The notes under the pieces are model-generated. The model was not told where the DNA came from and did not search any database. It worked only from the letters and a program-made list of their open reading frames with translations. The position numbers and the translations under genes were made by a program. From Gemmatimonadota bacterium (GTDB lineage Bacteria; Latescibacterota; UBA2968; GCA-2709665), in assembly GCA_028874335.1 (NCBI GenBank), contig JAPPJY010000016.1, positions 1-64,000 of the forward strand: DNA of 64,000 nucleotides. Direction: 5' to 3'. Positions 17,755 to 26,576 of this stretch are shown piece by piece; position 1 is the first letter of the stretch; each line of letters opens with the position of its first letter.

Positions 17755-18162
17755 TCAGACATCAAACTTGCGGGTCGTGTCAGGCTCGTCCGGCTCATTG
17801 GCGATAACGTAGAAGACCAGGTCTTCGGAGTCGCTCCCATTCCGGATCCGGTGCCGGGTGCCTGCCTGCTGCATGAAGCAGTCTCCGGCGACCGCTTCGG
17901 TGGATTCTCCTTCACGATCGACCACGGCTCGGCCCGATACGACGATGAAGAACTCCCACATCCGGGCGTGTGAATGCACGGGGCATGGGCGCGCGCCGGG
18001 GGGAAGACGCGTCAGTTCCACGTCGAATGGATGTGGCGATTCCGGGGTGTTCCCCAGTGCGACCGAGACATGGCGACGATAGCGTTCGTAGTTTCCGGTG
18101 CTCCAGGTCCATTTCTGATGTTCTTCAGGCACGTCGTCCAGATTGATCTTCCACGGCGTCAT
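17755..18162 (-). CDS. Cupin domain protein
   Basis: 135 aa with cupin motif 1 (PVHSHARMWEFFIVVSG) and motif 2 (GDCFMQQAGTRHRIRNGS), a small beta-barrel with a His/Glu metal site. An excellent AGGAGGTG ribosome binding site precedes ATG 18162. Its role is unknown; it may be a sugar or carboxylate binding enzyme. Confidence 0.88.
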   Translation of the reverse strand: MTPWKINLDDVPEEHQKWTWSTGNYERYRRHVSVALGNTPESPHPFDVELTRLPPGARPCPVHSHARMWEFFIVVSGRAVVDREGESTEAVAGDCFMQQAGTRHRIRNGSDSEDLVFYVIANEPDEPDTTRKFDV

Positions 18163-18196
18163 GAGTCGCGCACCTCCTGGTGTGGTTTGTTGTTTT

Positions 18197-18625
18197 TCAA
18201 TCGGACTCCTCCGAAAAGGTCTCCTCGCCACGTTCTCTCTGTTTCCGTCTGATCTCCGTGATGTCTTCGTCGGTCAATCGTTCATGGTCCGATACGATCG
18301 TCTTTTCGATGAATTTCAGTTTCAATTCACGCCTGGTGAGCCACTCCCAGCCGTCCGCGTTCGCGGCGTGGGGATGCGGATAGATATCCTCAGGGCCGAT
18401 CTCCTCGGAAACAGTATAGAGAAACCCCGGTGTGACGCCATTGTGCTTCACCCGATAATCGTCAGACAGGAACTCCCCCGGGCAAACCCTGCTGACAAGC
18501 GAGGGTCTATGCGAAAACGCCTTAGCGAGGTCGCGGATCTGCGTGATCGAACTGCCAACGCGAAGTTCCGTCAACTTTTGCTGGGAACCATGGTACCATG
18601 TCTGACTGAAGTCACAATCTGACAT
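18197..18625 (-). CDS. Hypothetical protein, possible ADP-ribosyltransferase fold
   Basis: 142 aa. TWYHGSQQKLTELRVGSSIT resembles the NAD-binding start of Arr-like ADP-ribosyltransferases (YHGT...L..G..IT), and GFLYTVSEEIGPEDIYPHP followed by LTRRELKLKFIEKT fits the later strands. No partner gene is evident. The ATG has GAGGA close upstream. The fold call is tentative; as I recall, a similar hypothetical family occurs in phages and bacteria. Confidence 0.6.
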   Translation of the reverse strand: MSDCDFSQTWYHGSQQKLTELRVGSSITQIRDLAKAFSHRPSLVSRVCPGEFLSDDYRVKHNGVTPGFLYTVSEEIGPEDIYPHPHAANADGWEWLTRRELKLKFIEKTIVSDHERLTDEDITEIRRKQRERGEETFSEESD

Positions 18626-18713
18626 TAAAGTCCTCAACTCCCGAGTCGTACGGAAACCGCAATCAAAAACGCCGGATAAATCCTACATAAACCTCGTAAA
18701 ATTAATCATTTGT

Positions 18714-19469
18714 CTATCTAGGCGCATCCACGTCCTTCCGCATCAGGAATCCCGCGTCACGGCGGTCGCGACGGTATGTCGTACGGTAAAGGATCCTGAA
18801 GCCCGCCGCGGTCAGTTCCTCGCGATATCCCTTCAGGCTCTGTGAGCGACCCATCAGGAATACACTCTTGCCATTCACGGCCTCCCAACGGTCTCCCTGG
18901 CGCTTCTGGAGAGGGACGCCGGACGTATTGGCGCCCGTCTTCCTGCAGAATTCGACGAACGACCCCACCGGACCCTGGCAGGCGGTCGGGTCATGCGAAC
19001 CGAAAAGGATGAAATAGCCTCCGTCCCGCAGTGCCCGTCTCACGTTTCCAAGGTAGTCTTTCCTGTGCGCGTCGACAACCAGCATATGGAAGCAAGAGCA
19101 GTCGACAACGACGTCGAACCCGTCCGCTGGCAACGACTCCGGATCCAGCGCATTCGCGACCCGGAATTCCGCATCTGAGCCGGCTTCGGAGGAACGCTGT
19201 CTCGCGCGTACGATGGCTGCCTCCGAGATGTCGATACCCAGGTATCGATATCCCAGCCCGGCCAGGAAGAGTCCGACCGTGCCGTCCCCGCATCCCACGT
19301 CCAGTATCCGGGTTTCCGGCGGCGAATGCGTGATTTTTCGGAGCATTCCCTCCAGGCGCCGAAGTACCCCCTGCGATCCACCTTCACCAAGGAACGCCAG
19401 GCCTTCTGCATACGCGACACGATAATTGTGATCGTATGCCTTGAAGTAGGTGCTGTCGTCGAAGTTCAA
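18714..19469 (-). CDS. SAM-dependent methyltransferase
   Basis: 251 aa from a TTG start preceded by AGGAAAG; the longer upstream frame has no methionine before residue 50 and would overlap the neighbouring gene. Motif I is RILDVGCGDGTVGLFLAGLG, strand 2 is YLGIDIS and motif IV is FDVVVDCSCFHML. The family is a typical small-molecule methyltransferase; substrate unknown. Confidence 0.83.
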   Translation of the reverse strand: MNFDDSTYFKAYDHNYRVAYAEGLAFLGEGGSQGVLRRLEGMLRKITHSPPETRILDVGCGDGTVGLFLAGLGYRYLGIDISEAAIVRARQRSSEAGSDAEFRVANALDPESLPADGFDVVVDCSCFHMLVVDAHRKDYLGNVRRALRDGGYFILFGSHDPTACQGPVGSFVEFCRKTGANTSGVPLQKRQGDRWEAVNGKSVFLMGRSQSLKGYREELTAAGFRILYRTTYRRDRRDAGFLMRKDVDAPR

Positions 19470-19519
19470 TTGACTTTCCTGTCTCCAGAAGACAATCGTC
19501 TGGAAGTGTATGGCTTCTT

Positions 19520-19789
19520 CTATCTGGAGCTGGAGTATGACGTGGACACGCTTCTGTTCCCGACAATCGCCGACAGGATTCCGAGGAACAGGGCCAGCTT
19601 CAGGGATGCAAACCACGAGATTTCACCCGCGATGAGTCCCTGTTCCACCGCGCCGGGAAAGAGATCGGGAATCGTCCACGCCCAGAGGATCTTGATGAGG
19701 AACAGGGCCGCGAAGATGAGCCCTGCCGCCAGCAAGAGAAATCCCTGAAGCGCTGCCATCACGCCTGCCGCGATCCATCCTTTTTTCAT
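19520..19789 (-). CDS. Small membrane protein
   Basis: 89 aa with two hydrophobic segments (GVMAALQGFLLLAAGLIFAA with LFLIKILW, and LKLALFLGILSAIVG). GGAGACG precedes the ATG. I do not recognise a family. It runs into the methyltransferase with a 50-base gap and may be cotranscribed. Confidence 0.65.
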   Translation of the reverse strand: MKKGWIAAGVMAALQGFLLLAAGLIFAALFLIKILWAWTIPDLFPGAVEQGLIAGEISWFASLKLALFLGILSAIVGNRSVSTSYSSSR

Positions 19790-19853
19790 ATTCGTCTCCG
19801 TTTGAAATGAGATCTGTCGAGATTTGCGGTTTACGATCCTGACTTCAACACAA

Positions 19854-19886
19854 AAGCGACCTCGAAGTGAGGCCGCTTCTTCTTTT
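19854..19886. terminator. Bidirectional hairpin terminator
   Basis: AAGCG(A)CCTC-GAAGT-GAGG(C)CGCTT forms a ten-pair stem with one mismatch. T-rich sequence follows on both strands (CTTCTTTT on plus, TTTTGTG on minus). It would end the glycoside hydrolase transcript coming from the right. Confidence 0.6.
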
Positions 19887-19981
19887 CGCAATCCGGTATA
19901 TCCGACCCTGGAGAACGGGCCAAATGGCTCATCCGGTTACCCTGTTTACGGAGTCGATCCGCGCCGCCTGCGGTGAGTCAC

Positions 19982-22900
19982 CTACAGCTCGACGGGTTTC
20001 AGGGCATGGGTACGGGATTCAAACTCACACCCGGTGAGCAACCTGGAAAGCGTGTTGGTCATCCGGACGACAATGCGGTTTTTCCCCTGTTTCAGCCACT
20101 CCGTCCTGGCGGTCCACTTGAATGGCGCCCATGCCCTTGTCCCGAGGGAGCGGCCGTTGATGGCCACCTCAACAATATCGGTAACGTCCTTGAGTTCCTC
20201 CTCGAGCGAGAAGACGAACTGATCGGACTCGGGGGGCTCGGCAAACGTCATATCCTTTGTATACACAACCGTGCCCGCATAAAACGGCATTTTCTGATCG
20301 TCGAGTTCTCCCGGGAAACCACGGTCGACCGGAGCGACCATTCGCAGGTTGTGGTTCAGCCAGCGCCTGACGCCGAATTTCCCGAAGAGATAGAAGGCGT
20401 CGACCAGGCCCTGATTGAGATCGTCGAGTTCCACCCGGATTGCAAGGACGTTCCTGCCGGTGTTTACGCGGCGCACAACCGCGCAGGTGACGTTGTTGTG
20501 GTCGTAACGAAACGTGGGACGGAAGGCCTTTCCCGGCAGGCGGACACCGTTCAGATAGATCTGGTAATCACCCAGAATGGCGCTGCGGTCCATCACAAGT
20601 GAGAGCTTGGACGGCACGACGTCGGCTGAGAATGCCGTCCTGAACCAGCAGACCAGTGGAAACTCGATGCCCGGACCCGCCTTCTTGCCCGGGCCGGCGC
20701 TATTGAACGTAAAGGGCAGGCCGGAAAGGGACGGTAGATCGCCGATCTGTTCAACCACCGGTTTGGGGGTTACGGACGTCCAGCGGTTGTCTCTGTAACC
20801 GGGTTTGTGCCAGCCCTGTTCGATCCCCTTGTTCTGCGGATCGAGTTGCATCTGGAACCTGTCCATACGCAGACAGTTGTCCTCTTCGGCATCGACTTTC
20901 CACGCGCCATTCGCGTCGGGACGCAAAACGGCCGCCGTTTCCGATTCCGGAAGCGGCTGGGGTTTGTCTTCCGTTACGACGATCAGGTGGGATTGCAGGC
21001 GATCGAAGTTGAGATTGAACTTTAACCGATCGGCGTCACGCTCCGCCCTCAGCGGGGTCCGGCGGCCGGTTTCCAGGTCCCAACGTTCCACCTTTCGCCG
21101 TTGAGACGCCACGCGTACCGCGACCCGGGACGTGAAGGCGTTTTGGTCCGTATTCGTAAAGAAGAACAGATCTTCGTTTGCCGTTTCTCTCCTCTGCGAC
21201 ATAACCGCCGAACCGTTCTTCTTGTCGGTCTCCACGATTACGTCGGGAGGGAGGATTCGGTGGAGTAGATCGGCCAGCATTCGCGCGCCGCGGTTCTTTT
21301 CGACGGAACCCCCCGTTCTGATAAAGTAGAGGTCGCCTCTCTGAATGAGATGTACGCCCAGTTCGTGGCCGATGTAGTCGCGCCTCATTCTTCCGGGTTC
21401 CATGTCGGTCAGGCGGGAGAATGCCTCCGCGACCGAGGGGCCTTCCTGGATGTCTTCGATCGGAAGCAGGCCGAGACAGATGACTTTGCCGCCTGCATTG
21501 ATAAACTCCCGGATGCGCTCAAACGCGTCTCGCTCCAGGTTTGTAATGGGCGGCACGATGAGCACGTCGTAGCTGGCTGCCTCGGTCTGAAGTCGGCTTC
21601 CGGCAACGCGCGCCGCCGCCAGGGTTTCCGGATCCAGGGAGTCGAAATCGCGCTGCATCTGGCAAAGGGACTCGATGAGATACGCCCAATCCGAAGCGAG
21701 ACGATCGGTAAGCTTGGCCTCGTCGTCATCGTAACCGATATATTCCCAACCGAGGCCCGGACTGCCGAGGTGCGCCCAAAGGCTCGTTACCGGATCGAGA
21801 AGGGCCAGATTGGCTCTTCGGCGTCCCTGGCTGAGGGCGTACGAGAGACGGCCGGCGTAGTCCGCGAGCAGCCGGAAATGTTTCCAGTAGGGGTTCTGGC
21901 GAAAAATCGACGGCGGACTGTGGTGCTTTCGCAGCCCGTCGAGGGTGTAGGACAATCCCCGTGCATGAAACAGGTTGGCGCCGAGGGCGCCCATCCGGTC
22001 AATCGTCCACTTCATATCCTGGAGCGTCAGCGACCACCCGGTATCCTTGAAACACGTGTTGAACGCGCGGCCACCGTCGTGGACGGATACCGAGAACCTC
22101 GGGTTGCGACGGTAAGCGGCGGCATGCGCGTCCCGGTCTCTGAATCCGCCGATCTTTTCCCCGCCTCCGCAGGTACCGGGAATGTGGACGTGTTTCCTGT
22201 GGGCGTTTCTGAAGACCGTCACGTCAGACGCATGCAGCACATTGTGTTTCGCGCACCACGTCTCGAATGCCTTATGGAAATTGTCTCTGAGCATCTCACT
22301 CAGCGTCTGGAAGTAGTCGTACCGGATCCGGGCCGTATTCGGACCGAAATAGGTCATCAGCGCGGGCAGACAGTTGAGGAGGTCATACTGGTTGCGCTCC
22401 CGGAATACCCGGGGCAATGTTGGAGACCAGGGCCATCTGCCCGGTATGGAAAACGCCTCGGTGGTCAGAATGCCCTGGATCACGCCGCCAAAGCTGTCCG
22501 ACAGCCCGCCGGCGTACCGTCCGTGGGTGGTCTCGAGATAACAGGCCACGGCTTCGGCGTTGAATGGATCGAAGTGGATACCATGGGGTTCTTCTGCATC
22601 GCTTTCCCTCTGGATGAAGACAAGCACCCTCCAGCGTCCCGGCGGCGCCTTCCAGAAAAGGCGATGCGTGAGATGGCGGGCGAGAAATCTCTTGTTGTGG
22701 TATCGCCCGTCGGCAGCGTGTTCCCTGTAGATCTCCTGTCGCTGGTTCGCGCCGATATATTCTCCGATGTCCTCAACACTCTCCCACAGGCACCGGTCGC
22801 GTTTGAGCGGCACTGCGAGGGCGCGCAAAACGGTGCCCCACGGCAGTTCCATGTCGACCTGCTGGCCTCCCTGAACCGTGATCTCATCGAAGGTAAGGTG

Positions 22901-23224
22901 CTGACCGCGATAATGGGGATGGCCCAATGATACCTGGCCGCCGCTGATCGCGTGCGGGTGGGGAAACTCATCGTGCAGCCAGACCTGAAGTCCGCACTCC
23001 CTGGCGGTTTCGACCGCCAGCCTGACCCGATCGAACCAGACCCTGGAAAGGTACGGTATTCGAAGCCCCGGCCCCGGAGAAAGACAGAAACCCCCCAGGC
23101 CCTTTTCGCTCATCTCCCGGATCTGGCGCACGATCTCACCCTCCTCGATCGTGCTGTTCCACGCCCAGGAAGGCAGGACCCGATATGGCGCCGGAGGATT
23201 CAGGAATGTGCTGGTGTCCATCAT
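19982..23224 (-). CDS. GH106-like glycoside hydrolase with C-terminal sugar-binding domain
   Basis: About 1080 aa. The N-terminal barrel begins LPSWAWNSTIEEGEIVRQIR...GLGGFCLSPG and has VWLHDEFPHPHAISGG, typical of alpha-L-rhamnosidases of family 106. The C-terminal 60 residues (VAINGRSLGTRAWAPFKW) are a GH2-type galactose-binding sandwich. There is no signal peptide, so it is probably cytoplasmic. GTG 23281, overlapping the zinc-ribbon gene, is an alternative start. With rmlBC in the window, rhamnose chemistry is plausible but the substrate is inference. Confidence 0.8.
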   Translation of the reverse strand: MMDTSTFLNPPAPYRVLPSWAWNSTIEEGEIVRQIREMSEKGLGGFCLSPGPGLRIPYLSRVWFDRVRLAVETARECGLQVWLHDEFPHPHAISGGQVSLGHPHYRGQHLTFDEITVQGGQQVDMELPWGTVLRALAVPLKRDRCLWESVEDIGEYIGANQRQEIYREHAADGRYHNKRFLARHLTHRLFWKAPPGRWRVLVFIQRESDAEEPHGIHFDPFNAEAVACYLETTHGRYAGGLSDSFGGVIQGILTTEAFSIPGRWPWSPTLPRVFRERNQYDLLNCLPALMTYFGPNTARIRYDYFQTLSEMLRDNFHKAFETWCAKHNVLHASDVTVFRNAHRKHVHIPGTCGGGEKIGGFRDRDAHAAAYRRNPRFSVSVHDGGRAFNTCFKDTGWSLTLQDMKWTIDRMGALGANLFHARGLSYTLDGLRKHHSPPSIFRQNPYWKHFRLLADYAGRLSYALSQGRRRANLALLDPVTSLWAHLGSPGLGWEYIGYDDDEAKLTDRLASDWAYLIESLCQMQRDFDSLDPETLAAARVAGSRLQTEAASYDVLIVPPITNLERDAFERIREFINAGGKVICLGLLPIEDIQEGPSVAEAFSRLTDMEPGRMRRDYIGHELGVHLIQRGDLYFIRTGGSVEKNRGARMLADLLHRILPPDVIVETDKKNGSAVMSQRRETANEDLFFFTNTDQNAFTSRVAVRVASQRRKVERWDLETGRRTPLRAERDADRLKFNLNFDRLQSHLIVVTEDKPQPLPESETAAVLRPDANGAWKVDAEEDNCLRMDRFQMQLDPQNKGIEQGWHKPGYRDNRWTSVTPKPVVEQIGDLPSLSGLPFTFNSAGPGKKAGPGIEFPLVCWFRTAFSADVVPSKLSLVMDRSAILGDYQIYLNGVRLPGKAFRPTFRYDHNNVTCAVVRRVNTGRNVLAIRVELDDLNQGLVDAFYLFGKFGVRRWLNHNLRMVAPVDRGFPGELDDQKMPFYAGTVVYTKDMTFAEPPESDQFVFSLEEELKDVTDIVEVAINGRSLGTRAWAPFKWTARTEWLKQGKNRIVVRMTNTLSRLLTGCEFESRTHALKPVEL

Positions 23225-23255
23225 GCGGATGTCCGGTTGCGGAAGCGCGCGGGGC

Positions 23256-23501
23256 TTAAGAAGCTGTCGCACAGGTTTCACACAGATACGTTACCGTCCG
23301 ATAGCGTTCCGCGATGCGGGTGAGTTTGATCCGGCCTTCATTCTCTCCGCAGCGCTCGCAGGGACGCTCAAGGCGGGTATTCGACCGGGCCACAGGCAAC
23401 GATTCGCAGACTTCGCAACGATATGTGACCTGTTTCTCGCCATTCAGAACCCGGGTGGAGACCCGTGTGGCGGTACGCGTTTTACATGTTTCACAGAGCA
23501 C
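23256..23501 (-). CDS. McsA-like double zinc-ribbon protein
   Basis: 81 aa with four CxxC knuckles: CETC, CEVC, CERC, CETC. It is a tandem duplication of one ~35-residue unit; each half has CxxC, TR, a Tyr/Thr strand and a terminal CExC. The unit resembles the N-terminal zinc finger of McsA (CtsR activator), which pairs with McsB/ClpC. No mcsB or ctsR is nearby, so the role is unknown; it may be coupled to the glycoside hydrolase gene, whose alternative GTG start overlaps it. Confidence 0.75.
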   Translation of the reverse strand: MLCETCKTRTATRVSTRVLNGEKQVTYRCEVCESLPVARSNTRLERPCERCGENEGRIKLTRIAERYRTVTYLCETCATAS

Positions 23502-23849
23502 CTGTCACAGCTTCTCCGGAAGCTGACGCTGCGCGAAATTCGACTCTGTCGATATTTCAAAGAAATGTAATGTACCATTTAATGTGGAAAAGTCAAGTCA
23601 AAGCGTAACTGAACGAATTTAATTATTTGTTTTTACGTTATTTATGAATAATGGGATTTCGTTCTCACGGATCTGCGCACGCACGCCCGGCGCCGGTGCG
23701 TTCTTCCTGTCCCCGTCCTTTGAATTTCCTTGACTGTTGCGATTAAGTGTTTGTTTTTTAACGTGGAGCAACCGCCTCGGACTGCATTTGCAGTCGCAGG
23801 TCGGAAGTAGTGGTCTCATCAGCCTTTTTTTATTATACTTGACATCCAA
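23502..23849. other. AT-rich intergenic region between divergent genes
   Basis: 348 bases, AT-rich compared with the surroundings. On the minus strand, TTGACT (23591-23596) and TACATT (23569-23574) with a 16-base spacer are a plausible promoter for the zinc-ribbon gene. The plus-strand gene at 23850 has a T/A-rich leader with no clear -35. I see no small gene here. Confidence 0.4.
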
Positions 23850-24446
23850 ATGAAAAAACGCATCTGCGCGCTGGTGCCGGCTGCCGGATTGTCGACGCGC
23901 ATGGGGTCTCCCAAACAGCTGCTGCCGTTTGGCGAAAAGACTGTACTTCAGACCGTGGTGGATACGCTGCTGGAAGTCGATCTGGATGGTATCCTGGTCG
24001 TGCTTGGCCACCGGGCGGATGCCGTGCGGGAAAGCATGGCTGGGCGCCCGGTATCGTTTCATCTGAATCCCGATTATCGCAAGGGCATGTTTTCGAGTAT
24101 TCTGTGCGGGCTTTCCGTCCTGGAGAAATCGACGGACGCCGCTCTGATCGCCCTTGGGGATCAGCCGAACGTCCGTGCGAGCGTGGTCAGGAAGGTGGCA
24201 GCGGCGTATCGGAACGGCAACAAGGGGATCGTCGTTCCGGTTTACCGCGGAAGACGAGGGCATCCGGCCCTGGTGGATCTGGGTCGTTATTTTTGCGAGA
24301 TCCGGTCTCTGGCCGGCGAGGAGGGGCTGAAACCCGTCATGCGGGGGCACCCGGGCGACACGCGGGAGGTGGAGGTGGAGGACGACGGCGTCCTGAGGGA
24401 TATCGATACGCCGGAGGAATACCGGGCGGAACTGGATCGACTCTGA
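23850..24446 (+). CDS. MobA-like nucleotidyltransferase (molybdenum cofactor cytidylyltransferase MocA-like)
   Basis: 198 aa NTP-transferase fold: PAAGLSTRMGSPKQLLPFG is the nucleotide-binding loop and ALGDQPNV the second metal motif. MocA makes molybdopterin cytosine dinucleotide for xanthine dehydrogenase-type enzymes. No such enzyme is in the window, so the substrate could differ. Confidence 0.86.
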   Translation: MKKRICALVPAAGLSTRMGSPKQLLPFGEKTVLQTVVDTLLEVDLDGILVVLGHRADAVRESMAGRPVSFHLNPDYRKGMFSSILCGLSVLEKSTDAALIALGDQPNVRASVVRKVAAAYRNGNKGIVVPVYRGRRGHPALVDLGRYFCEIRSLAGEEGLKPVMRGHPGDTREVEVEDDGVLRDIDTPEEYRAELDRL

Positions 24447-24479
24447 CCGACGACGCATTCAACGCCGTCCGGAACCGGT

Positions 24480-25307
24480 CTACGCGGGAGAAAGCTGCGC
24501 CCCGCCGTCTACACGCAGGATCTGGCCGCTCACGAAGCTTGCCAGCGGCGAAACGAAGAACTGCACGGCACGCGCGATCTCATCCGGATAAGCGTAACGG
24601 ATCAGCGTGGGCCGGTTCATTGCGTCCAAAAATTCCGGGGCCGCCTGACCCGTGGCAAGAAAACGGCCGCTTGGGGAGTCGCCCGGCGCAACCATGTTCA
24701 CGGTGATGTTGTGCTGGCGGAGTTGGGCTGCCAGGCAACGGGTATAGTGGGTCTGCGCCGCCTTGGCCGTGGCGTAAACGGGGCCTCCTCCGGGCTCGCC
24801 GGTAAAGCTGTCCACCGAACCGATGTTGACAATTCTGCCTCCCCCGCGTTGAATCATGCCCGGAACGACCGCGCGGCAGCAGTGCAGGGTTGTGTCGAAG
24901 TTTCTCTTGAACACGGCCTCGATATCTTCCAGCGGGATACCGATCGTATCGTTAGGGTTCGGTTTGCCGCCCGCCGCGGCAATGTCACCTCCGGCGTTAT
25001 TGACCAGAATGTCGATCGGACCGAATTCGGATTCAATGCGTTCAACGGTTGCCTTAACCTGCAGGGGATCCGATACGTCGGCAAATACGGTGATCACCGC
25101 GTTGCCCGTTTTCGCGATTTCCCGCGCCGCGTGAGTCGTGGAGGGGGCTTCGCTGAACTCGGCCGCGGTCCGGTCGGATCTTGCGTGAACAACCATCGAG
25201 GCGCCGCAACGGGAAAGACGTTCAGCAATTGCCCGGCCAAGGCCCCGCGCGGACGCCGTGACCCAGGCGACTTTGCCGGCCAGTAGTTCAGGATGTACGT
25301 ATTCCAT
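24480..25307 (-). CDS. SDR family oxidoreductase (FabG-like)
   Basis: 275 aa. It has a glycine-rich TASARGLGRAI motif, NNAGG, the catalytic Ser in NIGSVDSF and the YATAKAAQ Tyr-Lys pair. The C-terminal SGQILRVDGG is typical of 3-oxoacyl/sugar-alcohol dehydrogenases. GGAGGT precedes the ATG. Divergent to the Gfo/Idh/MocA gene at 25501, so it may belong to the same catabolic set. Confidence 0.88.
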   Translation of the reverse strand: MEYVHPELLAGKVAWVTASARGLGRAIAERLSRCGASMVVHARSDRTAAEFSEAPSTTHAAREIAKTGNAVITVFADVSDPLQVKATVERIESEFGPIDILVNNAGGDIAAAGGKPNPNDTIGIPLEDIEAVFKRNFDTTLHCCRAVVPGMIQRGGGRIVNIGSVDSFTGEPGGGPVYATAKAAQTHYTRCLAAQLRQHNITVNMVAPGDSPSGRFLATGQAAPEFLDAMNRPTLIRYAYPDEIARAVQFFVSPLASFVSGQILRVDGGAQLSPA

Positions 25308-25500
25308 ACAGTTGTGACCTCCGTATGTGATAGCGAGTCTCGCAACTCGGATCAATGGCGTCAAGTCCCGATCAGATGCTCCGGTGCGACAGGCGGCCGA
25401 TCTTCCGGAAAAGATACACCGCCCGCGTGTTTCGGACAAGCCCGGATGACGCTTCGGCCGAATTCAGCCAACCTGAACAATCCTCCGGGAGGATTCCATT

Positions 25501-26544
25501 ATGGGTAATCGCACCATCGGTTTTGCAATGATCGGATGCGGCGTGGTGGCGGACTATCACATCGGCGCCGTGCAGGATACCGACGGGGCGGAACTGGTCG
25601 CCGTATACAGTCGCAGCGAATCACGCGCCAGGAGCACTGGCGAAGCGCACGGCGTGCCCTGGTTTACCGATCACGAAGCCATTCTCCGCCAGCCGGAAGT
25701 GGATGTGGTCTGTGTCTGCACGCCCAGCGGCGTCCGCATTCCAATCGTGACGGACGCGGCGGATGCGGGCAAGCACCTGATCGTGGAAAAGCCTCTGGAT
25801 GTATCCATAGAGAATATGGATCGGATCATCCGGGCCGCGGCGGTCGCGGGCGTGAAGCTCATGGGGGTATTTCAGTTGCGGTATGGGCAGGCTGTCAACA
25901 GGGTGCGTGAAGCTGTGCAGACCGGCGCTCTCGGCAAGATGGTGCTGGCTGACGCCTATATCAAGTGGTTCCGGCCACAGGCTTATTACGATGCGGACGA
26001 CTGGCGGGGCAATTGGGCGATGGAGGGCGGCGGGGCGCTGATGACGCAGGGCAGCCACACCGTGGATCTGCTCCAGTGGATTATGGGACCCGTAAAACGC
26101 GTCTATGCCAGAATGGGCACATTGATCCACGACGTCGAGGTGGAAGATACGGTGGTTGCCACGCTGGAATACGAAAACGGAGCGCTGGGTGTGATTGAGG
26201 CGTCTTCCGCGGCGTATCCCGGATTGCCGGCGCGGATGGAGTTTTCCGGAGACAGGGGTACGGTCGTGGTGGAAGCGGACCAGATAACCAGATGGGACGT
26301 CGAGGGCGAGAGCGTGGAGGAGTCGGCGGCGGACACGACGGACGTGGCCAGGGCGGCATCGGATTCGAAGACCTTCGGAACGGAGGGACACAAGGCGCAG
26401 ATCGCGGAGATGGTTCGTATTCTGAATGAAGGCGGTGAACCGGAAATCGACGGGCCGGAGTCGAAACGGGCGATCGAAATCATCCTGGCGATATACGAGT
26501 CCGCCAGGTCGGGCAATCCCGTAACGCTGCCTTTCAGCGGGTGA
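25501..26544 (+). CDS. Gfo/Idh/MocA family oxidoreductase (paralog 1)
   Basis: 347 aa. The Rossmann motif (AMIGCGVVADYHIGAVQD) is followed by the EKPLD motif that binds NAD(P), then a C-terminal GFO domain (WRGNWAMEGGGALMTQGSH). A GGGAGGATT ribosome binding site precedes the ATG. It starts a plus-strand run with the 2-hydroxyacid dehydrogenase. It probably oxidises a sugar, inositol or derivative; the substrate is unknown. Confidence 0.9.
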   Translation: MGNRTIGFAMIGCGVVADYHIGAVQDTDGAELVAVYSRSESRARSTGEAHGVPWFTDHEAILRQPEVDVVCVCTPSGVRIPIVTDAADAGKHLIVEKPLDVSIENMDRIIRAAAVAGVKLMGVFQLRYGQAVNRVREAVQTGALGKMVLADAYIKWFRPQAYYDADDWRGNWAMEGGGALMTQGSHTVDLLQWIMGPVKRVYARMGTLIHDVEVEDTVVATLEYENGALGVIEASSAAYPGLPARMEFSGDRGTVVVEADQITRWDVEGESVEESAADTTDVARAASDSKTFGTEGHKAQIAEMVRILNEGGEPEIDGPESKRAIEIILAIYESARSGNPVTLPFSG

Positions 26545-26576
26545 GCCGGGATTTTTCAATCTACCGGGAGCTTTTT

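Noticed and set aside
21350-22930. 526-aa plus-strand frame opposite the glycoside hydrolase
   Set aside because: Complementary to a clear GH106-like protein; no motif, signal or ribosome binding site.
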